Shown here: positions 47,886 to 58,980 of the stretch, one piece after another
How positions within the stretch are numbered: position 1 is the first letter of the stretch
Layout: each line of letters begins with the position of its first letter
Source of the DNA: Antedon mediterranea
Taxonomy: Eukaryota > Echinodermata > Crinoidea > Comatulida > Antedonidae
Assembly: GCF_964355755.1 (NCBI RefSeq)
Contig: NC_092672.1
Span: 21,076,501 to 21,140,500 of the forward strand
Length of the DNA stretch: 64,000 bases
Direction of reading: 5' to 3'
Notes under the pieces: model-generated
The model's database searches: none
What the model was told of the DNA's origin: nothing
Seen by the model: the letters and a program-made list of their open reading frames with translations, nothing else
Made by a program: the position numbers and the translations under genes

Positions 47886-47890
47886 ATTAA

Positions 47891-48620
47891 ATGTCATTCA
47901 CCAAGGTATTGATTGGTCTTCCTGGTTGTATTCTAACCTTCCAGTTCATTTGTATTGTTTACAATAACTCAACAGTCTCACAATAGATTGTAAATCAATT
48001 AAATGTAATTTACCAAGGCATTGATTGGTCTTCTTGGTTGTATTCTAACCTTCCAGTTCATTTGTATTGTTTACAATAACTCAACAGTCTCACAATAGAT
48101 TTTAAATCAATTAAATGTCATTTACCAAGGCATGGATTGATCTTCCTGGTTGTATTCTAACCTTCCAGTTCATATGTATTGTTTACAATAACTCAACAGT
48201 CTCACAATAGATTGTAAATCAATTAAATGTCATTTACCAAGGCATTGATTGGTCTTCCTGGTTGTATTCTAACCTTCCAGTTCATATGTATTGTTTACAA
48301 TAACTCAACAGTCTCACAATAGATTGTAAATCAATTAAATGTCATTCACCAAGGCATTGATTGGTCTTCTTGGTTGTATTCTAACCTTCCAGTTCATTTT
48401 TATTGTTTACAATAACTCAACAGTCTCACAATAGATTGTAAATCAATTAAATGTCATTTACCAAGGCATTGATTGGTCTTATTGGTTGTATTTTAACCTT
48501 CCAGTTCATTTGTATTGTTTACAATAACTCAACAGTCTCACAATAGATTGTAAATCAATTAAATGTAATTTACCAAGGCATTGGTTGGTCTTATTGGTTG
48601 TATTCTAACTTTCCAACTCA
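47891..48620. repeat. 112-bp minisatellite, about 6.5 copies, at gene 3' end
   Basis: Units starting ATGTCATTYACCAAGG recur at 47,891, 48,003, 48,115, 48,227, 48,339, 48,451 and 48,563 with a constant 112-bp step and few changes. Each contains CTCAACAGTCTCACAATAG. It lies immediately downstream of, or within, the 3' UTR. Confidence 0.95.
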
Positions 48621-48782
48621 TTATATACTAGTATAATGAAAACAAATACACAGTTGTGTGCACAATTTAAACATTAAATATGACCACCTGCAATACCATA
48701 AGTTACAATTTACAACGTTCATATGAATTTGTTAAAATATTGGTATGTTGCAACTTGAATTGGATATATCATATTAACAATT

Positions 48783-48867
48783 ATGGCGGCAGTACACAAC
48801 CACATTGATGGATTGGAAGTTGAAGGATTTTTAGATTTACAGTTGCAACCAATCAAACTGTACAACA
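48783..48867 (+). CDS. Candidate first coding exon, unknown product
   Basis: ATGGCGGC in a good start context opens 85 nt (MAAVHNHIDGLEVEGFLDLQ, then LQPIKLYN) ending at a GTATGT donor. Codon content looks coding-like, but no partner exons or known domain were found. It could belong to a gene whose other exons were missed, or be chance. Confidence 0.25.
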
Positions 48868-49356
48868 GTATGTTTGTAAATATCATTTGTTTTGTATCCT
48901 TGTTGTCCTTTATTATTAGTATAATACAAAATATGTGTATTTCCAGTTTCAAACTTATTAACATTCACTTGGAAACAGAATAATGTATACATTATAAAGT
49001 GTAGATCATTTAATCATAATCATAATTAAGAATAAATGTTAGTTAAAATAAGAATATTCTGCAATTTTAATGCCACTTTGTAAACATTTTTTTATAATTT
49101 AATTTTTTTACTGCCATATAATTAAGTTTAGTTTTTAGATGTTTGTTTTACTTTGTTTTTCTGAATAAAGAAACCTTTATATGTTAGTCTTTAGATGTGT
49201 ATGGTGCTAACCAAATTAACCAAATGTATTTCTATGTATAAATTTTTCAAAATATTTTGTTAAAGCTAACTACTTTTCTTAACTATGATACCAGTTATTC
49301 CGATATTTACTGTTCAATTCAATTTCGTAACCGATATATGGCTAGAAATACCATTC

Positions 49357-50108
49357 AAAGGCATGGTCCAATCTAATGCATGGTATTGATGCTTCTATAC
49401 AACATTCTTATCTGTTAATACATTCAAATACAGTACTATTCAAAGGCATAGTCCAATCTAATGGATGGTATTGATGCTTCTATACAATATTCTTATCTGT
49501 TAATACATTCAAATACAGTACTATTCAAAGGCATAGTCCAATCTAATGGATGGTATTGATGCTTCTATACAACATTCTTATCTGTTAATACATTCAAATA
49601 CAGTACTATTCAAAGGCATAGTCCAATCTAATGGATGGTATTGATGCTTCTATACAACATTCTTATCTGTTAATACATTCAAATACAGTACTATTCAAAG
49701 GCATAGTCCAATCTAATGGATGATATTGATGCTACTATACAACATTCTTATCTGTTAATACATTCAAATACAGTACTATTCAAAGGCATAGTCCAATCTA
49801 ATGCATGGTATTGATGCTTCTATACAACATTCTTATCTGTTAATACATTCAAATACAGTACTATTCAAAGGCATAGTCCAATCTAATGGATGGTATTGAT
49901 GCTACTATACAACATTCTTATCTGTTAATACATTCAAATACAGTACTATTCAAAGGCATAGTCCAATCTAATGGATGGTATTGATGCTTCTATACAACAT
50001 TCTTATCTGTTAATACATTCAAATACAGTACTATTCAAAGGCATAGTCCAATCTAATGGATAGTATTGATGCATCTATACAACATTCTTATCTGTTAATA
50101 CTTTCAAA
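49357..50108. repeat. 85-bp minisatellite, about 9 copies
   Basis: Units starting AAAGGCATAGTCCAATCTAA repeat every 85 bp with one or two substitutions each. Confidence 0.95.
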
Positions 50109-50394
50109 ATTATAAAAGATCAATTATTATCAACCTATTGGTAAGATCAATATATATATATGTCATGTTATAAGCCTGTTATATAATCTGTCAACATTTT
50201 TTGTTTTAGTATTTTATGTTTTTAATATAATCATGTTTGTAATTGTTATTATGTTTTTAGGCATGTAGTACATATCATGTTTGTAATTATTATCGTATTT
50301 TCTTATTTCTTTTTAAGGTGAACACACTGTGTACGAGTTTGCTATTTTTTGGTCATTCTTTCCATTTAAATTGTCAGAAATCAATTGTGATATT

Positions 50395-50548
50395 TTAGAG
50401 ATTGGTTACCCTCTCATTATGCCCAGTCTCTCAGCTGAAATATGTCAGGAGTCAATTGTGATACATCTAGTGAACCGCACAAATCGATGAGAACATTTAA
50501 GAGATTGGTTACCCTCTCATTATACCCAGTCTCTCAGCTGAAATGTGT
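50395..50548. repeat. Tandem duplication around GAGATTGGTTACCCTCTC
   Basis: The block GAGATTGGTTACCCTCTCAT ... CTCTCAGCTGAAAT occurs at about 50,397 and 50,509, with CAATTGTGATA repeated around it. Two copies only. Confidence 0.8.
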
Positions 50549-50710
50549 CCTATGTGTTTACATCCCTGATATGATGTTATATAGGCCTATATTCTAAAAA
50601 GAGAGATGGGAACAAATAAACTGACTCTGAAACAAAAATTATTAAAGTAAAACATGCAACTAGATTGAAAATGAAAGCCATTTATTCTATGATTGTGCAC
50701 AGCTAATTAT

Positions 50711-51018
50711 TATGTTATGATACCATATTATATAGGAATCAGTTGTTAATATGTTATGATACCATTATTATATAGGAATCAGTGGTTAATATGTTATGAT
50801 ACCATATTATATTGGAATCAGTTGTTAATATGTTATGATACCATATTATATAGGAATCAGTTGTTAATATGTTATGATACCATATTATATAGGAATCAGT
50901 TGTTAATATGTTATGATACCATATTATATAGGAATCAGTTGTTAATATGTTATGATACCATATTATATAGGAATCAGTTGTTAATATGTTATGATACCAT
51001 TATTATATAGGAATCAGT
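50711..51018. repeat. 39-bp minisatellite, about 8 copies
   Basis: Units of TGTTATGATACCATATTATA plus TAGGAATCAGTTGTTAATA. Because 39 is a multiple of three, one frame stays open (NQLLICYDTILYR repeated); this is a by-product, not a gene. Confidence 0.95.
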
Positions 51019-51699
51019 TTATAAAATGTAGTGTTAACTATCTGTCGGTTATTTTGTACACCAAAGCAGATGTATTTTGTGATGTAGTTAAATATCTATG
51101 GACGTTTTATTACGAAAGGAAAATTATAAAACACATTTTAAATATTTTTATATCACTATTTTGAATATAAAGTATCTAATTTACAGTACTAAATTGTTTA
51201 TATTTGTATGATAAAATAATTATAAATGAATAAAAGCGGGATGATATTTCCATGAAATATTTCTAATTACCGTGATAATAATTTGTATATTTTGAACTTA
51301 ATTCATTTTAAATCTGTGTCGTTGTAAGAAGAGAACACCTCAATTATTGCATCCGCGTCTCTTTGGTTGCCGTTTAAATATCACGTCAGCGTTCATCATC
51401 ATTGCCGTTCGTGTTCATTATCATTGTCACTATCGTCATTATTCTCAAATCATTATTCGTCACCATCATTCGAAACTGTATATTAAAATGTAACGGATTC
51501 TTTCGGAATTCTGTGTGTCACCTCATTAGTGCAGCAATGTGTACTAATTCGTGTCTTTAAATTTTCTCTAGACTTAAAAAGTACGTAATTAAATGCACCG
51601 TGCAGGAATCAGTAACTTCCAGAAAGAGATCCAAATACTTTGAGGAACTGTAAGCACGCCGAAAAAAAACAACTCATCGTGGTGAAGTGAACATGAACA

Positions 51700-51815
51700 A
51701 GGCCAACAGTCATAAGTCGCGTGCTAAAACGCATAGTGATACCGGACCGACAGACCGACCGACCGACCGACCGACATAATGAACTATAGAGTCGCGTCCA
51801 CGCGACTAAAAATAG
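51700..51815 (-). repeat. Dispersed repeat, inverted relative of 9,796
   Basis: Contains ACGCATAGTGATACCGGACC, a run of CCGA repeats, and ACTATAGAGTCGCGTCCACG ending GCGACTAAAAATA, the complement of the block at 9,796. Sequence between 51,019 and 51,700 has no recognised gene. Confidence 0.6.
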
Positions 51816-52082
51816 TAGGCAAACATCATGAGTAAAAAAAGGTCACGATAACTGGTGTGTAATACAAAATTGCTCAGTTGACCATAAATACAATAATATG
51901 ATAATACGTCATAATCATCGTAACCAACAACATTAAATAGTTAGATTATTCCTCATGAATGTTATAAATAATAAACTGAATGAAGCTACTCTAAATAAAT
52001 ATAAAGTTTAGATAGGAGTTAAACGCTTAATGATGAGACCAGTGAGTTTGCAGAATTTGATAATTACCAACTTAATACAAAA

Positions 52083-52275
52083 AATAGAAAGACAAAAAGG
52101 AGGTGGTCTATATTGCCAACGGAACTATTATGTGAGACACTTACCGACCACAACAAAAGGAGGTGGTCTATATTGCCAACGGAACTATTACGTGAGACAC
52201 TTACCAACCACAACAAAAGGAGCTGGTCTATATTGCCAACGGAACTAGTATGTGAGACACTTACCGACCACAACA
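52083..52275. repeat. 60-bp tandem repeat, 3 copies
   Basis: Units from AAAAGGAGGTGGTCTATATT to TTACCGACCACAAC. The 60-bp length keeps frames open on both strands; no gene is implied. Confidence 0.92.
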
Positions 52276-52899
52276 ACTGCCCTTTTGAATGCCTTTTGAT
52301 TAAAGTTACATTACCAAGAATGTGCAAACTCTTTAGCACCAATCGGTCGAACCATCACAACTTTATTCTTATCTGCTCGACGAATGAGATAAACACTAAG
52401 ATCATAAATCACAATGAAGACACAGTTCTACGAGAGTTCGTCAGTTAGATCTTTCGGCCAAAGTATACAATGGAGATGATCCTTTTCTCTCGGATGGTAA
52501 TGTTAATGCCAAAACTAATTTATATAATTCAATTATGCATGATACTTACAATGAGCATTTCCCAGTGATTACTAGCAATAAGCGGGTTACAGATAAAACT
52601 GACGCACAACATAAGAAAATTAGTTAATTAATTAAGTTGCTAAATTTAATTTAAGATAAATTTAAAAAACTGATCAATGGGCCAGACTTCGGAATTTGGT
52701 ACAGAAAATAATTTAGGTTACCAGCATAATTTCCATCAAGAGAACCTCCCCAGTTATATTCATATACTTTTTTTTGTATAATTTGTTCATCATTTTTATA
52801 TTGTAATTGTATTTCTTTCATACGGTCTCGTGGAAAAACACATTTTGTTGTGAACGAGCCTCCGTTTTAAAATAAATATATTGTTATTATTATATATGC

Positions 52900-53470
52900 C
52901 TGGAAAGTACGGAAAAGGCTTAATATAGCTTGATTTAAAAGCATCTAAAGCTGGTCATCCCGACAATTAACCAGTGAGCTTAATAATGGATTTTGCACCT
53001 ATACTAACTCCAATTATCACGAATATTTTGAACAGTGTACTAGTGAAAGATATTTTTTTTGGAGGATTGGAAGAAGTCCACTCAGTTTACAATATGAAAG
53101 GTTAAAAATGCCAAGACTTTAAATGTGCTTAGACCTATCTCGCTCTCTCCATTTTTGTTTGAATATTTCATTTTTCAATGGATTCTCTAGAATAACAGGT
53201 ACTTTAATAGCACCCACCCTTTTCCTGGTGTTATTCAATGATGCACTCATTGTGTGCTGTGGAGGTTACAGTTACTTAAACAAGTGGTGCAATGTAACTG
53301 GTAATATGACACCGAAACTATCTAAATGTAAGGTGATGTCGTTACAACTATTAAGATGTTATTAAATTTGAAGTAAAAATGATTCAGTATTAAAGGTGTT
53401 GAAAATAATTACTCGATATTGTTATTCAGAATAATTTAAAATGCGATACGAATACTGAGGAGATTGTTTC
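52900..53470 (+). mobile_element. Heavily decayed LINE reverse transcriptase remnant
   Basis: Translating across stops gives SLIMDFAPILTPIITNILNS followed by VLVKDIF (RT N-terminal region of Jockey/CR1-like LINEs), then after a gap WCNVTGNMTPKLSKCKVM and DIVIQNNLKCDTN, which fit the RT thumb and connection. Many stops and deletions are present. The stretch 52,276-52,900 looks like further degraded flank. Confidence 0.6.
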
Positions 53471-53574
53471 AAGAGATCTATGTTTGAAAACGATATATTG
53501 ATAGATCTATTTATTGAACAAACAGTAGGCCTAATAAAAAAAAATGATGTGTGGGAATTGTATGTAGTTGAAAC

Positions 53575-53765
53575 CGAAACACGACATAAACGCCCTGGTA
53601 CAATATTGTGTGTATGCATTTGGCGGAGCGTTATATGAGGGAAAATGCCCCGGGGCATTTATTATTTGAGGAGGTGGAAGGGTGGGCGTTTATTTCAAAT
53701 GATGTTTTATGAAGGGGACGCGGCGCGTCATTCAAAGCGGGCGTTTATTCGAATAAATACGGTAG
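53575..53765. repeat. Probable transposon remnant, CGTTTATT-rich
   Basis: Repeated GGGCGTTTATT motifs, CCCCGGGGCATTTATTATTTG and a terminal AATAAATACGGTA are unlike the AT-rich neighbourhood and resemble dispersed transposon ends. Family not identified. 53,766-54,860 has no recognised feature. Confidence 0.35.
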
Positions 53766-54908
53766 GTTATTAGTTTTAATAAGTTAATCACTTCCGTAAA
53801 AAAACGACAAATGACAAAATAAAATGGTTAAATTCTATCAAAAACCCATTGACTTGTAGCAATTTGACTCTTTTTAAAATTACAGTTTTTCAGGTAAATT
53901 CAATTTTTGTCAAAGTGGATAACTATTAATGTGACATTAAAATGGCATCTGTAATTAACGGGGCCAAAATTACATTTCGATGATTATGTTGACATCTTAA
54001 ATAATGAACAAAATATATATTGCGATATTAATTTGATTAAAAAATCAGGATTAGGATATGACATTAAACAAAATTTAAAAATACGTTATCACCACTTAAT
54101 ACGAAACGATCTGGGAAGACAACTTTAGCTTATGGTTATAAAAGATATCTCTGATTATTTGATGATAAATAGATGTATGAATTATTTGATCACAGTCATT
54201 CCAAATTACATCTCTCTTGCGTCTTTTAGTTAATAGATTATAATGATTAAGACATGGTTTGTTCTTCGAGGCCTAAAAGGCTGTCGATTGCTTGATGATC
54301 GATTGATGAATAGGGTCACATCCCTACCATAGGCCTAGGTCTGCAATATTTATTACACAATAGTATATCCTGACTTGCAATGATCTCAACCATGATCCTG
54401 TTTTAGAATGATTTTTTGTTGTTGAAAGTAGATAAATTCGTATTATTAGGCCTACTTTTTAAATTTATTAACATCACGTCATTTCAGTAATTTCCCAGGG
54501 ACGTCTTCTTAAAAGATTCCAGGTCATCTCTTTAGACTTAGACCAAAGAATATATATCACTGGATGAGTATTCCGCGATTTTTGCATGAGAAATTTGTAA
54601 CAGAGAGCTCCAGAGAGTGTGATGCCCGCCCTAATAAGTGCGGATGTATACATACTAAATAAGACTTGATTTAATAGATATTATACATGTCACATTATAT
54701 AGAATTATGATAATATATTTTGCAATTGTAAACTATTTTATAATATATATTTATTAACAAACTAGTGTACATTCACTTTTACAGACAATTATTTACTAAC
54801 ATGCTAAATTAGTTCACAAAAAAGGCCTAACACAGCAATAGGTGGTCCAGCCTTTGATTAGTGAAACCCTCACAAAAAGTTGTATACATCCCAGATACAT
54901 CCTCACTC

Positions 54909-55082
54909 ATGGCGGCGCCCTACCACATGTACAAGGAAAATCGCGGATTACTCATTCTTGTGAGTCATCGCCAGAGGTTGCACACGTGTGTGTACTACCA
55001 TGGAGTGAAGAATAAGGGTACTACATGTGTTGGCACAAAAAAGTTTTCAGGAATCATGACTGTTAGTGTTGACATATTTTGA
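54909..55082 (+). CDS. Weak caspase-like coding trace
   Basis: ATGGCGGCGCCC opens a frame reading MAAPYHMYKENRGLLILVSH and, later, GVKNKGTTCVGTKKFSG. The Y-x-M-x4-RG-x-x-L-I/L pattern is like the start of a caspase large subunit, and KxxGT is loosely like the next conserved segment. No catalytic His-Gly or QACxG motif was found nearby. A possible GTGAGT donor lies at 54,960. It may be an exon, a relic or chance. Confidence 0.22.
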   Translation: MAAPYHMYKENRGLLILVSHRQRLHTCVYYHGVKNKGTTCVGTKKFSGIMTVSVDIF

Positions 55083-56799
55083 ACTTTAGTTCCCGGTAAT
55101 ATTTTACATATTTTATGGTAAAGTTAAGCTATCAGTGACTTTTGTAAAGGATAACAATAGGCCATTCCAACAATACAGGTGCCTAAGCCTACTAATAATT
55201 ATTAAGCTAATAAGACAAGAATGATTTTAGCCTTAGGCTACTATAGTAAGCTGTGTAGTAAGTACTGTATGTAGGCTAAAGTTAAGCCCCCGATCCGGCC
55301 TCACTATGGCCTAGCTAGCTGAGATTTAGGTACCTGTCTTTCTTACTGTAACAGCAGTCTATCACAGCTTTTCCGACTGGCGAGGTATGCAAGACTTGAT
55401 AATTTTAAGATTGAATGCCTACAACTTAAGCAATAAATCTTGGTAGCAAAAATGATACTGTACATTAGTTACTATACAGTGTGTGCCGCAATTGTTTTGA
55501 AGTAATTAACCACTGATGGAAGGTATCCCATCCTAGTCCCATTGCCTATGTTTTTTTATGTTAAAAGTTTTAAAACATGAAACCAGGTCATTCCGTGTCT
55601 TAAATGTACGTTTTATGGTAATTTGATAAAAAGAAAAAAAAACAATGCACTACTAAATTTATTAGAATCGATTATTTTTCACATTTTTAACCATTTAAAG
55701 CCAAAACAAGTTATCGCAATAGGATAAGATGAATGTAATTTGTGACCTTCTTAAATTAAATCTTAAAAACGTAGGGAATGGGACTTTAGACAGACTTCCC
55801 CCATGATTGTATACTCCTTGAGTGGTGGTAAATATGCAACAGTATTCATAAAATGGTTTTGCAAAATGAGGACCAGTGAAAATACCACTACACCATGACA
55901 TTTATATTAACTAAAAAGATTACTAAAAGTATTACAGTTACCTCTGACTTAATTAAAGTCTTCAGTCCATGTTGATCAGATTTTTGTAGATTTTGTATTT
56001 TGGTATGACCCACTATACGACACGATTACATGGTTTTGTAAATATTTTGTTCTCTAATTTTTTTAATTCCACAATTTTTCCAGTCATCATCTTAATTTTG
56101 TAAAGCTCGGTTTAATACCTATAGCAGAGCATCATTTTTTACATTTGTTTCTTGAAGGTATTTTTATCATGAACACATTCTCTACGTTACCAAACTGTTC
56201 CAAGCCAAACACACACCATTTAACAAACGACTGACACATAAAATCTATGAGCGTAGTCAGCCTAGACGAGTACTAAGTCTTACCATTTGCCTCTTTTTTT
56301 CATTTAAGGTAAAGATTAATAAGATAATAAATTACTAACTTCTATCATAATTAATTATGGAAAACTACAGGGATATTGTAAATTAGAAATGTGAAGTATA
56401 AATATATCCACTGTGATGTAACACATACACATCTATCAGACACACACTGCAGAATAAGAGTAATTTTCAGAATAACAATTAATTAATAGTTCTAGATAGT
56501 CTTTCTCCTTTTTTGCTGAAGTAGGGAAGGCCATTGCCTCTGTATCCCCCTCTTTTGATCCTGCATTTGCCCCCATGGTTTTTCAAGATTAAAAAAACCT
56601 TTAAAAACCTGTTGAAATACTGGCTGTTCTATTTAACTCAGTTCAACCTTCTTTTAACAATAGTCAATCTTTCAATTCATGACATTTTCTCACCACAACT
56701 CAAACATTCATTATTTGCATACTAATGCCAAGTGCCAAGCCATAATAACATCAATTTCCATAGACAGCTGCCAATACTGTAAACTATTTTATTTTGCAG

Positions 56800-56859
56800 G
56801 TTCATAACTGGGCAGCAGTGCCTCTTGTGGTTGTTACCTTACCACAAAGGCAGAAATAG
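56800..56859 (+). CDS. Candidate terminal exon, caspase-like C-terminus
   Basis: After a good acceptor (TATTTTGCAG) the frame reads VHNWAAVPLVVVTLPQRQK and stops at TAG. VPLVVVTL resembles the last strand of caspase small subunits (P-x-V-V-S/T-x-L). No joining exons were recognised between 55,082 and 56,800, where the sequence is AT-rich, so this is tentative. Confidence 0.22.
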   Translation, partial: VHNWAAVPLVVVTLPQRQK

Positions 56860-57714
56860 CAAAGCATTGAAGAAGACTGCTCATAAAAGTGTGCCGTACA
56901 GACAACATAGTACGGTATGTTTTTGCTATAGGTCTACAGTATAGCAATGATTTTCTATTGAAACTTGTTTTAATGATACTTGTATGATTGATATTATGTC
57001 TATTAAGTTTCCATATACTACACTTAACAACTTCTTGTGTTTTGTACTACAATTCCAAAGGAAATCATGTGTAGGAGTTTTGTAAATGAATTGTAAGAAT
57101 TCTAAAGTGAAATTCAATAGAATACTTGTGTATTGTGCTTCTATATTTAATAAGTGCACAGACCGTGGACACGTTTTTGTGATATCATAGTTAGGTACTA
57201 TTCATTGTGAATACTATATAAAAGAAATATACTCTAAAGAGTTAGACAGTTGGTGCTATGAATTGATTGAATTCAGACAACTAGAAAGTCAGTCCAGTTA
57301 TTGTGAATTACCAGATTATTCCATTTTAACCAATAATAATGTAAGTTTGCAATGTAGATGTTATGTAAGTACAGTAAGAAATACAGTATATTGCTGATTT
57401 TTCAATTTTATAAATTTGATAAATATTAGTTTATAATTTTGATTATTAAGAGTAAGAGTTTTAAGGAAGAAGGAAGCTAAAATAAGCTGGTTGAGAATTG
57501 AAATGTTTGGATAAAAGAGAAGAAAATTAAATGAGTTGTTACAACAGGATATGTCATTTTTTTTGTCACCAGTATGTAGATTTAGGAAGACACTTTAATA
57601 TAGTCTAACTCTATTTCCTTTAACATAACATGTTTGGTAGCCTGATAAGTTTAGTAGACTTCTTAGTCAATGTAAAGAGTGGCCTACTGTATCTTTTAAG
57701 CTGCTTGGTCAGTT

Positions 57715-58672
57715 CTGTAGGTCTGTCAGTCTTTTAAACATGTAACAGGTTAGATCTAGTACACCAATTGATTCCTGTAGGTCTGTCAGTCTTTTTTAAA
57801 CATTTAACAGGTTAGATCTGATATACCAATTGGTTTCTGTAGGTCTGTCAGTCTTTTAAACATGTATAACAGGTTAGATCTGATATACCAATTGATTTCT
57901 GTAGGTCTGTCAGTCTTTTAAACATGTATAACAGGTTAGATCTGATATACCAATTGGTTTCTGTAGGTCTGTCAGTCTTTTAAACATGTAACAGGTTAGA
58001 TCTGATATACCAATTGATTTCTGTATGTCTGTCAGTCTTTTTTTTATTATGATAACAGGTTAGATCTGATATACCAATTGATTCCTGTATGTATGTCAGT
58101 CTTGTAAACATTTATCACATTAGATCTTATATACCAATTGATTCCTGTAGGTCTGTCAGTCTTTTAAACATTTAACAGGTTAGATCTGATATACCAATTG
58201 ATTTCTGTAGGTCTGTCAGTCTTTTAGACATGTAACAGGTTAGATCTAATATACCAATTGATTTCTGTAGGTCTGTCAGTTTTTTAAACATTTAACAGGT
58301 TAGATCTGATATACCAATTGATTTCTGTAGGTCTGTCAGTCTTTTAAACATTTAACAGGTTAGATCTGATATACCAATTGATTCCTGTAGGTCTGTCAGT
58401 CTTTTAAACATTTAACAGGTTAGATCTGATATACCAATTGATTTCTGTAGGTCTGTCAGTCTTTTTTTTTATTATGATAACAGGTTAGATCTGATATACC
58501 AATTGATTCCTGTAGGTCTGTCGGTCTTTTTTTATTATGATAACAGGTTAGAGCTGATTTACCAAACCTACAGAAATCATTTGGTATATTAGATCTAATG
58601 TGTTAAATGTTTAAAATACTAAAAGACCTACAGAAATCAATTAATGTACTAGATCTAATGTGTTAAATGTTT
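57715..58672. repeat. 60-bp minisatellite with inverted flank copies
   Basis: About 14 units of CTGTAGGTCTGTCAGTCTTT plus AACAGGTTAGATCTGATATA plus CCAATTGATTT run from 57,715 to about 58,562. Then two diverged units in the opposite orientation (CCTACAGAAATCA ... AGATCTAATGTGTTAAATG) fill 58,563-58,672. Some units carry TTTTTTATTATGATAAC insertions. Confidence 0.92.
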
Positions 58673-58980
58673 TATTATTTTTTCTGTCTAAACTTGCAGT
58701 CCTTTTGTTACCATACTGAGAATTTTCCTCAAGTAGTAATTAAATTAAAATACTATTTATTTTTTTGGCTAAAATAGCAATTATTTGCTAATAAAAACTG
58801 GGCTAAACTTGTTTCCCTTTAGTACTTTTTAGGGGTTTTATAGAAATTTAATAACAGAATTCTAAAGAAAATTCCACAGAGTATTGTGAATTGTACAAGT
58901 GCATAGACCATGCAAAAGTTGTTGTGACATCATAGCTAAAGTCAATAAGCATATCTATATATAAATTTACGTAAGGGCAA

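Noticed and set aside
50756-51010. Repetitive 84-residue frame (NQLLICYDTILYR repeats)
   Set aside because: Product of a 39-bp minisatellite, whose length is a multiple of three.
52064-52448. Overlapping 72-111 residue frames
   Set aside because: Product of three 60-bp tandem units kept open on both strands; no recognisable domain.
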